Positions 21,694 to 30,227 of a stretch of 39,250 nt of DNA are shown here, one piece after another; positions within the stretch are counted from its first letter, which is position 1; every line of letters begins with the position of its first letter. The translations under genes and the position numbers were made by a program. The notes beneath the pieces were generated by a model that searched no databases, had not been told where the DNA came from, and saw only the letters and a program-made list of their open reading frames with translations. This stretch comes from a virus. Where the stretch lies: the IMG/VR virus record IMGVR_UViG_3300031862_000761, positions 1-39,250 of that record; one strand, given 5' to 3'.

Positions 21694-24515
21694 GTGTAGA
21701 GATTCCCAAATGTGCCATTGTCTTCGGCGCTGTGACTCCGCCCCAAGGAGATGTTTTCGATCTTCGAGTCCACTTAGGCTGCACGAAAGAGGTCAGCAGC
21801 TTCGAGTTGACCCTGCAGAATTGGGACAAGAAGTACAGTCCAGGCGGGACCACGCCTATCAACGTTGGAATGGATGGCCACATTGATATAGGCAGGGGCT
21901 CGAATGTTCCGCAGATCATCACGTGCCGAGTGGAAAGCATAAAATGCGAGTCTCCAAACCCTCAAGAGCACTATATCGTTGTCAGCGGTCGATGTTGGGG
22001 AGAGAAACTGTTTCGCCGGGTCGTTACGAAGAAGTACACTAATCAGAAGGGCGAGGCGATCGTCAAGGATTTAATCGATAATTACGTCGGCCTGAGTCAC
22101 ACTAGGGATGGCGCGGAACTTGTCCAAGACACAGATACTACGTTCACAAGCCTCGAGTATGAGGATACGCCTGTTTGGGATATCTTGAAGTACATCGCTG
22201 AAAGTTCTGATAGTGCTGGTATTATCGGTTTTGATTTTTTCGTGGCGCCAGACGGCAAATTTGAGTTTTTCGTGAAGAATAGCCGTAGTTCGCTTGTTGA
22301 CTTGACGGATAAGATCGAAGTTAGCGACTATCGGAAGGACATTCACCGGGTCCGAAACAAGATCATGATCTATGGCCTTGCGGACAAAAGTGTGCCCTTA
22401 GACAAGGATGCCTGGACTGAAAGCGTCACACCTGAAGATGGCGTTTGGAGTTCAGTTGGCGGTGAAACGCCGACGTTTGACACTTCCACGAAGGTGAAGG
22501 GTACTGGAAGCATTAAGGTTCATGGTGTTCAGGCCTACTACGAGGGCGGGATTTTCACACTCAATGCTGGAAAAGAAGTCAATGCAAATCTACATCCTAT
22601 CTTGAGTTCCTTTGCAGCCCTCCAGAAAGCTTTCCGCGGTGACGTGGACGTAAGTCTCTGGGATACCGCGAACAAGACTGTCTGGAAGCACATTAATATT
22701 GCACCTGGTGAATGGCGCAAAACAGACCTTAAAGTCGGCCTTGCATATGAGGGCGATTGGGACGTTGATCCCGGGTTTGACTGGACTCAGATTAAGAAGG
22801 TACGTATCGATTGCTGGTTTAGCGGTGTCGGAACGGGCGATTTCTGGATTGATGCATTGTATTTTGGGGGGCGCAGATATGCAGCGGTCCGCGAAGATGT
22901 TGGAAGCCAGAATGCGTATGGCCTTCGAGAGTTGACCGAAACAGACGAAGAACTAGTTTCAGATAATGAATGTGACCTAAGAGCCAAGGCTCTGCTTGAT
23001 TATTTCAAAAATCCTGCTGAATATTTGACGGTCCGTAGTACGGTAATTGACTACGGTCTTACGCCATCCTTGCCGGGGGACAAGATTCATGTCGAGTTGC
23101 CAAATGAGAACGTTGATTCGGATTTTCGCATCGAAAGTATAGAGTACCATGTGGACCCAAAGGTCCAAACTCTTGAAGTAGTTTATGAGCTTGGCAAGGT
23201 CCCGCCCCAACTTGCAGATTATTTATACGGGCTACGAGCAACGACTGTTACAGTTGAAAAGCTTGCCAGAACAAAGCTTGGGAAGAGAGGCATTCCAACT
23301 GTTAATTATGGCGGAGGCATGGGTTCACATCACGCCGGACACGAAACAGGCGATGAGACAGGAGCCCAGTGGCCAAGCGAGGATGAGGGTGGCTGGGACA
23401 AGATCACTGGCTGGGTTGCTCCGAAATTTCTCGGTCCTTTCGATGATACAGCTGCAATCTTGAAGTTCCGCACCAAGAATAAAGCAGGATCTGTCGGGCT
23501 TGATCACCATTTTGAACCGACCGATAATGAGCATGGAATTTTCGGCAGCGAGAATTTTCACTGGAAAGAAACACACAGTCTCTATGGGTTTTTCTATAAT
23601 AGTTTGAGGCTGAAAACTCAAGGTGAAGCGAATGTCAAAGCCTTGCTGGATCTTGTTTCGTTGCAGTTTGGGCCAGGGGGAGCGTCGGCTCCGGACACTT
23701 ACCTTAAGCGCGTAGCAGCGGGCTTTATTGAATTGAATGATCATTTGGTCCCGCCAGGCGATGGTCTCGGGTATATTGGGACGGATCTTGACCGTTGGAA
23801 AGAGATCCACGCGGTCGACCTATTCGGGGAGACGCTTAATGTTGCCGACTATTTAGTAATTACGTCTAGCCGTGTTTTGCAGAATGTCACAGCAAACGCT
23901 GAGATAATCACAAGCGGACAGTTTCCCTTGGCCCGTATGCCTCGAGGCGATGCTGGAAAATACATCAGAGGCTATGGGGCCGGTTTTGATCCTATGTACG
24001 CGGCCATTCCAGTCGACGATATTCCAGGCCTACCCGCTTCAAAGATCACCAGTGGGAGATTTGGATTTGCAAGGCTTCCCGAGGGAACATCGGGCTATGT
24101 TTTGGAAGCTGAGGGCGCCGGGTTTGATCCCATGTATGTCAATCCGAATGGACGTTACACGCCGGCAGGCCACAATCACGCAGCGGGCAACATAACAAGT
24201 GGTGTGCTTGACGAAGCACGGTGCCCAAATGTGTATTCTGGGCAGATAACCTTTAACGGCGGCATAGTTACGAATAGCGTCAATTGCCTTAATTTCCAAG
24301 CAACTGATCTCTTGTTCGAGAATGACTTTAGAATAACAGAGGCTGAAAAGCTCGGCTTTCCGAAGGGCTTAGCGTTTCTTAATCCGAAAGGAAAGATTCT
24401 GATGTTTCTCGATAGCGCTGGAAATGTTGAGATTTTTGGGAAGATGAAGCAGCAGTCTTCGAGACTCAAAACGTTGTGGCAGAAAATGAAGAGGAGATTT
24501 GATTTTGCACGGTAA
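21690..24515 (+). CDS. Tail hub/baseplate protein with jelly-roll insertion and receptor-binding fibre
   Basis: The TTG at 21690 overlaps the previous stop (TTGA); the upstream in-frame ATG-like extension is rejected because it lies inside the membrane gene. 941 residues. Residues 1-240: tail hub (gp27/gpD-like) with FELTLQNWDKKYSPGG, LIDNYVGLSHT and FVAPDGKFEFF. About 245-395: an inserted jelly roll (STKVKGTGSIKVHG, then FWIDALYFGGRRY) like carbohydrate-binding modules. About 400-545: the hub resumes (LPGDKIHVELP, then DFRIESIEYHVDPKVQTLEV). From about 550: fibre, with a GSHHAGHETGDE linker, two RWKE/HWKE-type modules, and two ITSG...GAGFDPMY repeats. It should form the tail tip and bind the host. 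Confidence 0.7.
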   Translation: MSVEIPKCAIVFGAVTPPQGDVFDLRVHLGCTKEVSSFELTLQNWDKKYSPGGTTPINVGMDGHIDIGRGSNVPQIITCRVESIKCESPNPQEHYIVVSGRCWGEKLFRRVVTKKYTNQKGEAIVKDLIDNYVGLSHTRDGAELVQDTDTTFTSLEYEDTPVWDILKYIAESSDSAGIIGFDFFVAPDGKFEFFVKNSRSSLVDLTDKIEVSDYRKDIHRVRNKIMIYGLADKSVPLDKDAWTESVTPEDGVWSSVGGETPTFDTSTKVKGTGSIKVHGVQAYYEGGIFTLNAGKEVNANLHPILSSFAALQKAFRGDVDVSLWDTANKTVWKHINIAPGEWRKTDLKVGLAYEGDWDVDPGFDWTQIKKVRIDCWFSGVGTGDFWIDALYFGGRRYAAVREDVGSQNAYGLRELTETDEELVSDNECDLRAKALLDYFKNPAEYLTVRSTVIDYGLTPSLPGDKIHVELPNENVDSDFRIESIEYHVDPKVQTLEVVYELGKVPPQLADYLYGLRATTVTVEKLARTKLGKRGIPTVNYGGGMGSHHAGHETGDETGAQWPSEDEGGWDKITGWVAPKFLGPFDDTAAILKFRTKNKAGSVGLDHHFEPTDNEHGIFGSENFHWKETHSLYGFFYNSLRLKTQGEANVKALLDLVSLQFGPGGASAPDTYLKRVAAGFIELNDHLVPPGDGLGYIGTDLDRWKEIHAVDLFGETLNVADYLVITSSRVLQNVTANAEIITSGQFPLARMPRGDAGKYIRGYGAGFDPMYAAIPVDDIPGLPASKITSGRFGFARLPEGTSGYVLEAEGAGFDPMYVNPNGRYTPAGHNHAAGNITSGVLDEARCPNVYSGQITFNGGIVTNSVNCLNFQATDLLFENDFRITEAEKLGFPKGLAFLNPKGKILMFLDSAGNVEIFGKMKQQSSRLKTLWQKMKRRFDFAR
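23907..24140 (+). repeat. Tandem repeat in the fibre region
   Basis: Two copies of a unit of about 52 codons encode ITSGQFPLARMPRGDAGKYI...GAGFDPMY (from about 23907) and ITSGRFGFARLPEGTSGYVL...GAGFDPMY (from about 24045). A third partial unit begins ITSGVLDEARCP at about 24190. The DNA has diverged while the protein pattern is kept. Such repeats are common in variable receptor-binding fibres. Confidence 0.65.
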
Positions 24516-24906
24516 GAATTTGAGAAAACAACTTGAGGGGCTCGCTCCTGGAGACTTAGTGTCTGTCGACTGGTGCGACGCAAGCGTCGGGAAGAGCTTA
24601 GGCAGCGGTGTTGCTGTCGATGTCCCAGTGAAGAGCTGGGGTATTTTCATCGGTGTTCTCGGCGAGAAAAGCAAGCATATCATCATCGCCCAGAACAGTT
24701 TCCGCTATTCTGATGGCTTATTCGACATCGACTATACTGCCATTCCCCTATCCTGGACAGCCAAGATTACGTTAGTTGCTAAGGGCCACATCGAGCCCAA
24801 GATCGCCACGAGCCTTGTGAATAGCTTTTTGATGGGCGGTCGCCGGGTTTTCCATGAACGCAAGATTCAACAGCAGTCGGTGAAAAATCATGCCGGACTT
24901 CATTAA
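24505..24906 (+). CDS. Conserved late protein of unknown function
   Basis: The TTG at 24505 lies 8 bases after GAGGAG and inside the end of the hub gene; 133 residues. The N-terminal half is beta-rich (LAPGDLVSVDWCDASVG, then WGIFIGVLGEK) and looks like an SH3-like or small barrel domain, followed by FDIDYTAIPLSWTAKIT and a basic helix. No catalytic motif. It lies between the receptor-binding protein and the holin-like gene; possibly a tail-tip accessory or chaperone. Confidence 0.5.
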   Translation: MHGKNLRKQLEGLAPGDLVSVDWCDASVGKSLGSGVAVDVPVKSWGIFIGVLGEKSKHIIIAQNSFRYSDGLFDIDYTAIPLSWTAKITLVAKGHIEPKIATSLVNSFLMGGRRVFHERKIQQQSVKNHAGLH

Positions 24907-25147
24907 ACGGGCACTTGCTAGGAAGATTCGCCACAAAGGCCGTGGAAAGGAGCAGATAATTATCGTGCAGGCTAACGAGAAACTTGTTTACGTTGTGAAA
25001 TTTGCGATCAGCATGACCGCCTGTCTTTCCGCCCTTGAAATTGCGCATATGGCGTTTATGCATGCTTGGAACAGTGAGATCTTCGCCGCAATCACAGGCT
25101 TAAGCGGTACAGTCATGGGTATTTTCGTAGGCCAGAAGGCAAGTTAA
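24890..25147 (+). CDS. Holin-like small membrane protein
   Basis: 85 residues. A basic N-terminus (KRALARKIRHKGRGK) is followed by two hydrophobic segments at about 33-54 and 61-81 with a short turn between them. Size, charge and position after the tail genes match phage holins, but archaeal lysis systems are poorly known and no endolysin is seen, so the name is tentative. Overlaps the previous gene by 17 bases. Confidence 0.5.
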   Translation: MPDFIKRALARKIRHKGRGKEQIIIVQANEKLVYVVKFAISMTACLSALEIAHMAFMHAWNSEIFAAITGLSGTVMGIFVGQKAS

Positions 25148-25148
25148 G

Positions 25149-25526
25149 ATGGTTAGCAACTATGAGCTTTCCAGAGGTCTTCAGGAAATTATCGGGAGAC
25201 TGCAGGTCCTCGAAGCGAAAATTGACATAATACCTAGCATCATGAGTAAAGCTTTGATCGCGGAGATCAAAGCTTTGAGTTTTAAGGCTGTGGATCTCAT
25301 GCCATCTTTGATTACGTTAAGTATTGCGGAACACAGAACATTGGAAGTCTTGAAAGGTTTGAGGGAGCCGGTCACAGCTGATGAAGTTGCGCTAATAACT
25401 CATCGTGCGCGCGCTGTCGAGAGCATGTACCTGAATGGGCTTCACCGCCGGGGAATGGTTCTGAAGGAAAGAAGAGGACGCAAGGCATTCTTCATTTTGA
25501 AGGAGGAATACCATGCCAAAGGGTAA
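25149..25526 (+). CDS. Coiled-coil winged-helix protein
   Basis: 125 residues. The N-terminal 75 are helical/coiled coil (LQEIIGRLQVLEAKIDIIPSI); the C-terminal 50 form a wHTH (PVTADEVALITHRARAVESMYLNGLHRRGM, then a wing LKERRGRKAFFIL). It overlaps the small terminase gene by 14 bases. It may be a late regulator or assist packaging-site recognition; function not shown. Confidence 0.55.
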   Translation: MVSNYELSRGLQEIIGRLQVLEAKIDIIPSIMSKALIAEIKALSFKAVDLMPSLITLSIAEHRTLEVLKGLREPVTADEVALITHRARAVESMYLNGLHRRGMVLKERRGRKAFFILKEEYHAKG

Positions 25527-25959
25527 GCCTTGGACAGTTGACGAGGAGAAGCGACTCCGTAGGTTTCTTGAGGCTAAGGATCCTCTTGACGTCATTGCTG
25601 CTAAGCTGAAAAAGAGCCCAGAGGCGGTTCGAAAAAAGATTGAAAGACTTGGGTTAGAAGTAGTTGACCCTAAGGCCTATAGGACGACTACTTTAGAGAT
25701 TCCGAAAGAATTGCCAACCGTGGAGGAGGCTCTGAAGATCTTGGCTGGCGCCTTGAAAGCCGCCACTCATCCCGGCCTTGACAAGGTTGAGGTCCAGAGA
25801 CTTCAAACAGTCGCCACACTTGCAAGAACCTACAAGGATCTCTTCTCCGATTATGTTGACTACCGAGGCATTGAAAGAGAACTTATCGAGTTGAGAGCAA
25901 AGTATGAAGACCTTGTCAAAAAAACCCAGAACCCTGCGCCCAGAAAAGATTTTTCTTGA
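25513..25959 (+). CDS. terS: Terminase small subunit
   Basis: 148 residues; ATG behind GAAGGAGGAA. Residues 1-50 form a Myb/SANT-like HTH (PWTVDEEKRLRRFL, then VIAAKLKKSPEAVRKKIERLGL) for pac-site recognition. Residues 65-145 are helical for oligomerisation. It overlaps the large subunit by 56 bases, the typical terS-terL arrangement, and is expected to recruit viral DNA to the packaging motor. Confidence 0.7.
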   Translation: MPKGKPWTVDEEKRLRRFLEAKDPLDVIAAKLKKSPEAVRKKIERLGLEVVDPKAYRTTTLEIPKELPTVEEALKILAGALKAATHPGLDKVEVQRLQTVATLARTYKDLFSDYVDYRGIERELIELRAKYEDLVKKTQNPAPRKDFS

Positions 25960-27352
25960 ACGCTCTAAAATCAAGGCTGACGAGGCGCTTGTAGAGAAAA
26001 TTCGTGAAGAAAAGGCAACCAGACTTAGCAGGGATCCGGTTGAATTTTTCCGCCAAGTAGTGGGATTTGAACCCACCTCCTACCAAAAGGACTTCATCAA
26101 GTTGTTTGTGGAGAACCAGTTCACGGCTGGTCGGTGGTGTCGTCAGAGCGGAAAAAGCTGGATAATGGCTGCACTGCTTTTGTGGTATGCTCTTACGCAT
26201 CCGGACTGTTACATTGCACTCGTAGGCCCGAGTTGGCGACAAACGAAGCTGAACATTAGACGGATTAGCTATTTTCTGCGTCGACTGCCGCCGACTATGT
26301 ATCTTAAGCCTCAAAGAACCCGCCTTGCCTTTCCAAATGGGGCTATTATTGAAGCTTTTCCCAACAATCCTGACACTATTCGAGGGCCTACTCTTCACGT
26401 GGTTTGGTGGGATGAAACGAATTTTACTCCTAACGACGTAGACCTTTATGATAGTATCCTCTTCACGTTGGGAACCACAGACGGCAAACTTGCGTGCACA
26501 AGTACTCCCTGGAATACGGATAGCTTGTTTTGGAAGATGTGTAATCACAAGGATTTCTCGGATTTTGCAAGGCTCCATGTGACTTGGGAGCAGGCTCTCG
26601 AACCCAACGGACCACTCAAAAGGGGCATTTTGGAGAAGATTCGGAAGCAGTTTGGGGAGGATCCTGCACGTTGGCGCCGGGAAATGGAGGCGGAATGGGC
26701 TGAGGACGAGAACGTCTGGTTGCCGCAGAGCCTTATTGTTTCATGTATTGGCACCGTGAAAAATTGCGGTGAGGATCTGCAGCCGTTTGATCCTGAAAGG
26801 ATGTGTGATGGCGAGTTTTTCGGTGGTTTAGATTTGGCGCAGGTTCGGGATTACTGTGTTTTCAGCGTTACTGAAAGAGTGAATGATAGGCTTTTCCTTC
26901 GTCATTTGAAGATTTTCCAGCAGCCTACAAAGTATGCTCATGTTTTAGGTTATGTGAAGACGTTGCAGGATCGTTGGGGAGGCTTTACTAAGATTCGTGT
27001 TGATTTCACGAAAGAGGGTCCGAGCATAATAAGTGACATGGATAACGCTGGCATCAGAAGCGCCGAGGGCGTCAACTTCAGTGTTCCTCGTAAGAGTGAG
27101 ATGGCTAATTTGCTTAAGCAAAGGATGAATGATCAGAGGTTCTTCTTTCCGTTGATCACATGGGAGAAGCCGTACCGGAGCGACATCTGTAGCGAACTCA
27201 ATGTGGAGCGTTATGAGTTGCGCAAGGATGGCGCCATGGCGTTAAGTCATCCCAATGGTACACATGATGATGTGTTTTGGAGCATTGCCCTAGCGGTTTA
27301 TGGCACAGTGGAAATGAAGGCAGTCGACTTGGAGAGTCTTCGGTTTGGGTAA
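25904..27352 (+). CDS. terL: Terminase large subunit
   Basis: 482 residues. The ATPase domain has a Walker A of the form GRWCRQSGKS (76-85), Walker B VVWWDE (166-171) with catalytic E171, and a CTSTPW coupling motif near 198. The C-terminal RNase H-like nuclease shows D310 in FFGGLDLAQ, D367 in IRVDFTKEGP and the HDD triad end at 454-456. It packages DNA into the prohead through the portal and cuts concatemers. Here it lies at the end of the late region rather than at its beginning, so if the late genes start at 6320, packaging is transcribed last. Confidence 0.9.
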   Translation: MKTLSKKPRTLRPEKIFLERSKIKADEALVEKIREEKATRLSRDPVEFFRQVVGFEPTSYQKDFIKLFVENQFTAGRWCRQSGKSWIMAALLLWYALTHPDCYIALVGPSWRQTKLNIRRISYFLRRLPPTMYLKPQRTRLAFPNGAIIEAFPNNPDTIRGPTLHVVWWDETNFTPNDVDLYDSILFTLGTTDGKLACTSTPWNTDSLFWKMCNHKDFSDFARLHVTWEQALEPNGPLKRGILEKIRKQFGEDPARWRREMEAEWAEDENVWLPQSLIVSCIGTVKNCGEDLQPFDPERMCDGEFFGGLDLAQVRDYCVFSVTERVNDRLFLRHLKIFQQPTKYAHVLGYVKTLQDRWGGFTKIRVDFTKEGPSIISDMDNAGIRSAEGVNFSVPRKSEMANLLKQRMNDQRFFFPLITWEKPYRSDICSELNVERYELRKDGAMALSHPNGTHDDVFWSIALAVYGTVEMKAVDLESLRFG

Positions 27353-27531
27353 ACTTGTTCGAATCCGAAAGAAATTGGCTAAACGCAAGGTTACCGGCGT
27401 TGGAAGGTAGGTGCGGTCGCACTTATTACTTATTTCATTTTTACTTATCTCTCTCTAAGATCAAATTGTGTCGGTCGAGCGGTGCAATTTTAAGCTCACA
27501 AAGTAAATTTCCAATGGAGCCCTAGCGAATC
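27353..27531. other. Intergenic region after terL
   Basis: Holds GTGC-GGTC-GCAC (27411-27422) followed by a T-rich stretch (27423-27450), a plausible terminator for the late operon. No convincing gene; a 20-codon basic ORF overlapping the terL stop is too short to support. No clear TATA box for the following GTG gene; a weak GGAG lies 14 bases before it. Confidence 0.4.
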
Positions 27532-28992
27532 GTGAGAAGGCGCAGAGAGTTTTTCCGGATTTCCAAGTTTCGGCGAACGTATGACAGGACTCAGAATAAG
27601 TTTTTGGTAAACATTGCTTATGAGACTGCTGCGAAGCTGACGCCTCGGAGTATTGCAGTGGCCGAAGCTTTTGGTCTAGGGATAGACGAACAACATAAAT
27701 TCGTGATCTATGACAATGTAGAATTAAAAATAGGCCGTAATGATATTGTCCTGATCACTGGGGACTCAGGCAGCGGAAAAAGTGTCCTTTTGCGAGCCCT
27801 CCTAGAAGACCTCGGAACGGATGCTGTTGATGTGTCGACTTGCCACGTGGCAACTAAGAGACCGTTAATCGAGACTGTTGGGAAAACGGTTGAAGAGGGT
27901 CTTGATGTTCTCTCCAGGGTTGGGCTTAATGATGCTTTCTTGTTCCTGCGTAGTTACAATCAGCTTTCAGATGGCCAGCGTTACCGTTACCGGATTGCGA
28001 AGCTGATGGAAAGTAAGGCTCAGTTTTGGGTTATGGATGAGTTTGCGGCTACCTTGGACCGTGACACGGCTAAGATTGTGGCTTTTAATGTGCAGAAATT
28101 TGCTAGGTTCTTGGGAAAAGGTGTGATCGTTGCCACAACTCACATGGATCTGTTTGAGGACCTGAAGCCAAGTGTGCATGTTCACAAGCGTTTCGGCAAG
28201 GAGATAACGGTAAACTACTTTCCAAACGAGCCCGCTGCCGAGTGCAGTTTGGTCAAGGAAATGGAAATCAAGCCCGGAATCCTTGACGATTGGCGGAAAT
28301 TAAGCGGGTTTCACTACCGCAGTCACAAGGCTGGTCCTACGAGAGAAATATTCTGTCTGAGGCGGCGCGGCGAATTGTGTGGTGTGATTCTCTACAATTA
28401 TCCGCCTCCGAGCTGTTACGGGCGAAACTTGGTTTTGCCGAAAATGACCATGCAAGAATTGAACAAGAACCTCAGCATCATCAGTCGAATAGTGATCCAT
28501 CCAAAATATCGGAGCATAAGCTTAGGAGCCAAGTTGATCCGCGAAACTTTGCCTCGAGCAGGAACGCGCTACATTGAAATAGTTGCAGTCATGGCTAAGT
28601 ATAATCCGTTTGCGGAGCGAGCAGGAATGACAAGGGTGATCTTCCAGACTCCAGGAAAACAGGCCTTGAAAATTTCTGACCAGCTCGAGCAACTCAGATT
28701 TAATCCTAAACTTTTCGGAAGCCAGAACTACGTCATGGGCCGACTTGGGAAGCTAAGTCCAAAACAGTTGGGCCTAGTGAAGGATGCGTTCATTAAAAAT
28801 CATCACCCAAGACTGAGCAAGGAAGTTGTCCCTTCCAGGAACAAGATGCCTTTCGGCACGATATCAGCATATACGAAAGGGATTCAAGAAGCGGATCTTT
28901 CTAAACTTGCGAAGCTGATCAGGGTAGTCGGGATGCTTCTGCAGGTAAAAGCTTATCTATTCTGGTCCAAGAATGGAGGTAGGGAACTCTAG
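27532..28992 (+). CDS. ABC-type ATPase fused to Mom-like GNAT domain (COG2401-type)
   Basis: 486 residues from GTG. Residues 58-235: ABC ATPase without membrane domain, with GDSGSGKS (Walker A, about 76-83), a YNQLSDGQRYR signature-like segment (about 142-152) and FWVMDEFAATLD (Walker B), then THMDLF. Residues about 245-375: a GNAT-fold domain with LCGVILYNYPPP, SRIVIHPKYRSISLGAKLI (acyl-CoA/P-loop region) and VMAKYNPFAERAGM, the last two like phage Mu Mom. A helical tail follows. Mom modifies adenine in phage DNA; COG2401 members have no established reaction. Role in DNA hypermodification is inference. Co-transcribed with the next gene. Confidence 0.7.
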   Translation: MRRRREFFRISKFRRTYDRTQNKFLVNIAYETAAKLTPRSIAVAEAFGLGIDEQHKFVIYDNVELKIGRNDIVLITGDSGSGKSVLLRALLEDLGTDAVDVSTCHVATKRPLIETVGKTVEEGLDVLSRVGLNDAFLFLRSYNQLSDGQRYRYRIAKLMESKAQFWVMDEFAATLDRDTAKIVAFNVQKFARFLGKGVIVATTHMDLFEDLKPSVHVHKRFGKEITVNYFPNEPAAECSLVKEMEIKPGILDDWRKLSGFHYRSHKAGPTREIFCLRRRGELCGVILYNYPPPSCYGRNLVLPKMTMQELNKNLSIISRIVIHPKYRSISLGAKLIRETLPRAGTRYIEIVAVMAKYNPFAERAGMTRVIFQTPGKQALKISDQLEQLRFNPKLFGSQNYVMGRLGKLSPKQLGLVKDAFIKNHHPRLSKEVVPSRNKMPFGTISAYTKGIQEADLSKLAKLIRVVGMLLQVKAYLFWSKNGGREL

Positions 28993-29625
28993 ATGGAACT
29001 TCAAGAGATGCAGAATGAAGTTGACCGATTCTTCAACTCCCTAAACGTTGACACTTTGGGTGTAGTTGTCTGTGACGATCAGAGAGAGATAGCCACGGCA
29101 TTGGGTTTGTATGCCAGGGGCACTGTCCCAATTCTGAATTTACCAGTGAATGCAGCTTTCGGATTCGTTTATCTGGATGTAAACTACTTGAACAGAGAAC
29201 TGACGAGCGAACAGCAGAGATTTATTTTGGCACATGAAGTCTCGCATATATATTTGAATCATGTGATACCGAAGGCTATTGCCAAATTGTTTGATGAGCT
29301 GCTGAAACGTTATGACCGAGATCTGCACACGGTTTTGGATATCGTTAGATTATTCTTGTATCTATTGGGAGTGCCCCCGCCGCTGGTTGCCCTTACGAAG
29401 GACCAAGAACTTGCAGCCGACATTATGGCGATCTCATTGACTGGTAACGAAAGTGCAGCAAAGGATTGTTTGACTAGACTCGTTGGTGGTGATTTGGACC
29501 GCCGTTCACACAAATGGGAAGCGCTGGGCGTCCAAATGCCAGTAATGACCATGAGAGAACGACTGCAGGAAATCCAGAGAAGAATAGGCGAGACGCGCCG
29601 ATATCGTCTCATGGCTCCTAGGTAA
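28993..29625 (+). CDS. Zinc metallopeptidase (HExxH)
   Basis: The ATG directly follows the stop of the ABC-GNAT gene. 210 residues. RFILAHEVSHIYLNH (about 76-90) contains HEVSH, the zinc-binding HExxH, and a downstream LTKDQELAADIMA (about 133-146) supplies the third ligand glutamate in an ELAAD context, as in ImmA/IrrE and M48-like peptidases. No membrane segment is convincing, though a hydrophobic stretch lies near 113-131. Its tight pairing with the ABC-GNAT protein suggests a shared pathway, or cleavage of a repressor as ImmA does. Confidence 0.7.
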   Translation: MELQEMQNEVDRFFNSLNVDTLGVVVCDDQREIATALGLYARGTVPILNLPVNAAFGFVYLDVNYLNRELTSEQQRFILAHEVSHIYLNHVIPKAIAKLFDELLKRYDRDLHTVLDIVRLFLYLLGVPPPLVALTKDQELAADIMAISLTGNESAAKDCLTRLVGGDLDRRSHKWEALGVQMPVMTMRERLQEIQRRIGETRRYRLMAPR

Positions 29626-29638
29626 GGTCTTTTGCGCT

Positions 29639-29986
29639 TCAAGCGGGCCCATACTTATGCTTACCTTTTCTGGTAGCGCCCACAAGACGAAACTCGTAAG
29701 CCATCACTATTTGATCTGGATTCCAGCTACCGCGGATACTGATCCATTGTTGTCTAAACTCTTCTATATCCTTGAAGCCTTCCTTTCGTGCATCTTCCTC
29801 GGTTATATCGCCTAGTCTCTGTTGGAATCGGCGAGTTATCTTGATGTGTCCTTGTGATTTTTCGAATCTGGTGGTACGGATTCCATAGATACTGCCAACC
29901 TTTAGAGGGTGCTTATGGATTCTGCGTGTCTGGGTCTTCTGTCGTTCCAAGACTTTACGCAGTAGGTGACGCTTGAAAAGTGGCAT
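29639..29986 (-). CDS. ASCH-domain protein
   Basis: The ATG at 29986 lies behind GAGGAAGAG; the frame reads upstream to a TTG at 30013. 115 residues. Matches small phage ASCH-type proteins: KTQTRRIHKHPLKVGSIYGIR, then RLGDITEEDARKEGFKDIEEF and a final strand VMAYEFRLVG. ASCH domains bind RNA or modified nucleosides and some act as N4-acetylcytidine hydrolases; the precise target here is unknown. It converges with the metallopeptidase gene (13 bases apart) and has its own TATA box. Confidence 0.75.
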   Translation of the reverse strand: MPLFKRHLLRKVLERQKTQTRRIHKHPLKVGSIYGIRTTRFEKSQGHIKITRRFQQRLGDITEEDARKEGFKDIEEFRQQWISIRGSWNPDQIVMAYEFRLVGATRKGKHKYGPA

Positions 29987-30035
29987 GTAATTCTCTTCCT
30001 CAACGGTCGGCAACCCCTTCTTTTGTCACGAAAGA

Positions 30036-30045
30036 TTATTTAAAA
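30036..30045 (-). promoter_or_regulatory. TATA box for the ASCH gene
   Basis: On the minus strand TTTTAAATAA-type sequence, centred about 30041, would place transcription start near 30014, about 28 bases before the ATG at 29986. This allows a short leader including the GAGGAAGAG ribosome-binding site. Confidence 0.5.
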
Positions 30046-30105
30046 CTAACATTGCCTCTTCAAACAGGATCTGAAAGTAGAGGGAATGCCCTGCCTAGAA
30101 GTTGA

Positions 30106-30182
30106 CGCGGCACGTCGAGGATCTTCCGCTCTCCCATCTTGTAGAGGCGGATGGAAGGAGGAGTCACCTCGCCGTGCCTGCG
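30106..30182 (-). ncRNA. Structured element, possible small RNA (or 35-codon ORF)
   Basis: GGCACGTCGAGG (30109-30120) pairs with CCTCGCCGTGCC (30167-30178) with one mismatch; CGC/GCG extends the base past a one-base bulge. Inside, CTTCC (30123-30127) pairs with GGAAG (30153-30157), and GCTCT (30128-30132) with AGAGGC (30143-30148, one bulge). A minus-strand TATA (30211-30220) would start a transcript near 30188, just outside the stem. The same DNA on the minus strand encodes a 35-codon ORF from GTG 30171 (MTPPSIRLYKMGERKILDV...), so a small protein is the alternative. No RNA family recognised. Confidence 0.35.
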
Positions 30183-30210
30183 CCACTATAACTGTTAGTT
30201 GTAAAATGTT

Positions 30211-30220
30211 ATTAAATATT
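30211..30220 (-). promoter_or_regulatory. TATA box upstream of the structured element
   Basis: Reads AATATTTAAT on the minus strand, 8 bases after the end of the GIY-YIG gene. Distance to the outer stem of the structured element is about 30 bases, the normal archaeal TATA-to-start distance. The A/T-rich run may also terminate the GIY-YIG transcript. Confidence 0.4.
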
Positions 30221-30227
30221 GTTCTCT

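Noticed and set aside
27340-27408. 20-codon basic ORF overlapping the terL stop
   Set aside because: Too short, no ribosome-binding site of its own, no similarity recognised.
27277-27525. 82-codon plus-strand ORF across the terL end and the following gap
   Set aside because: Overlaps terL out of frame and ends in low-quality sequence over a T-rich terminator-like region.
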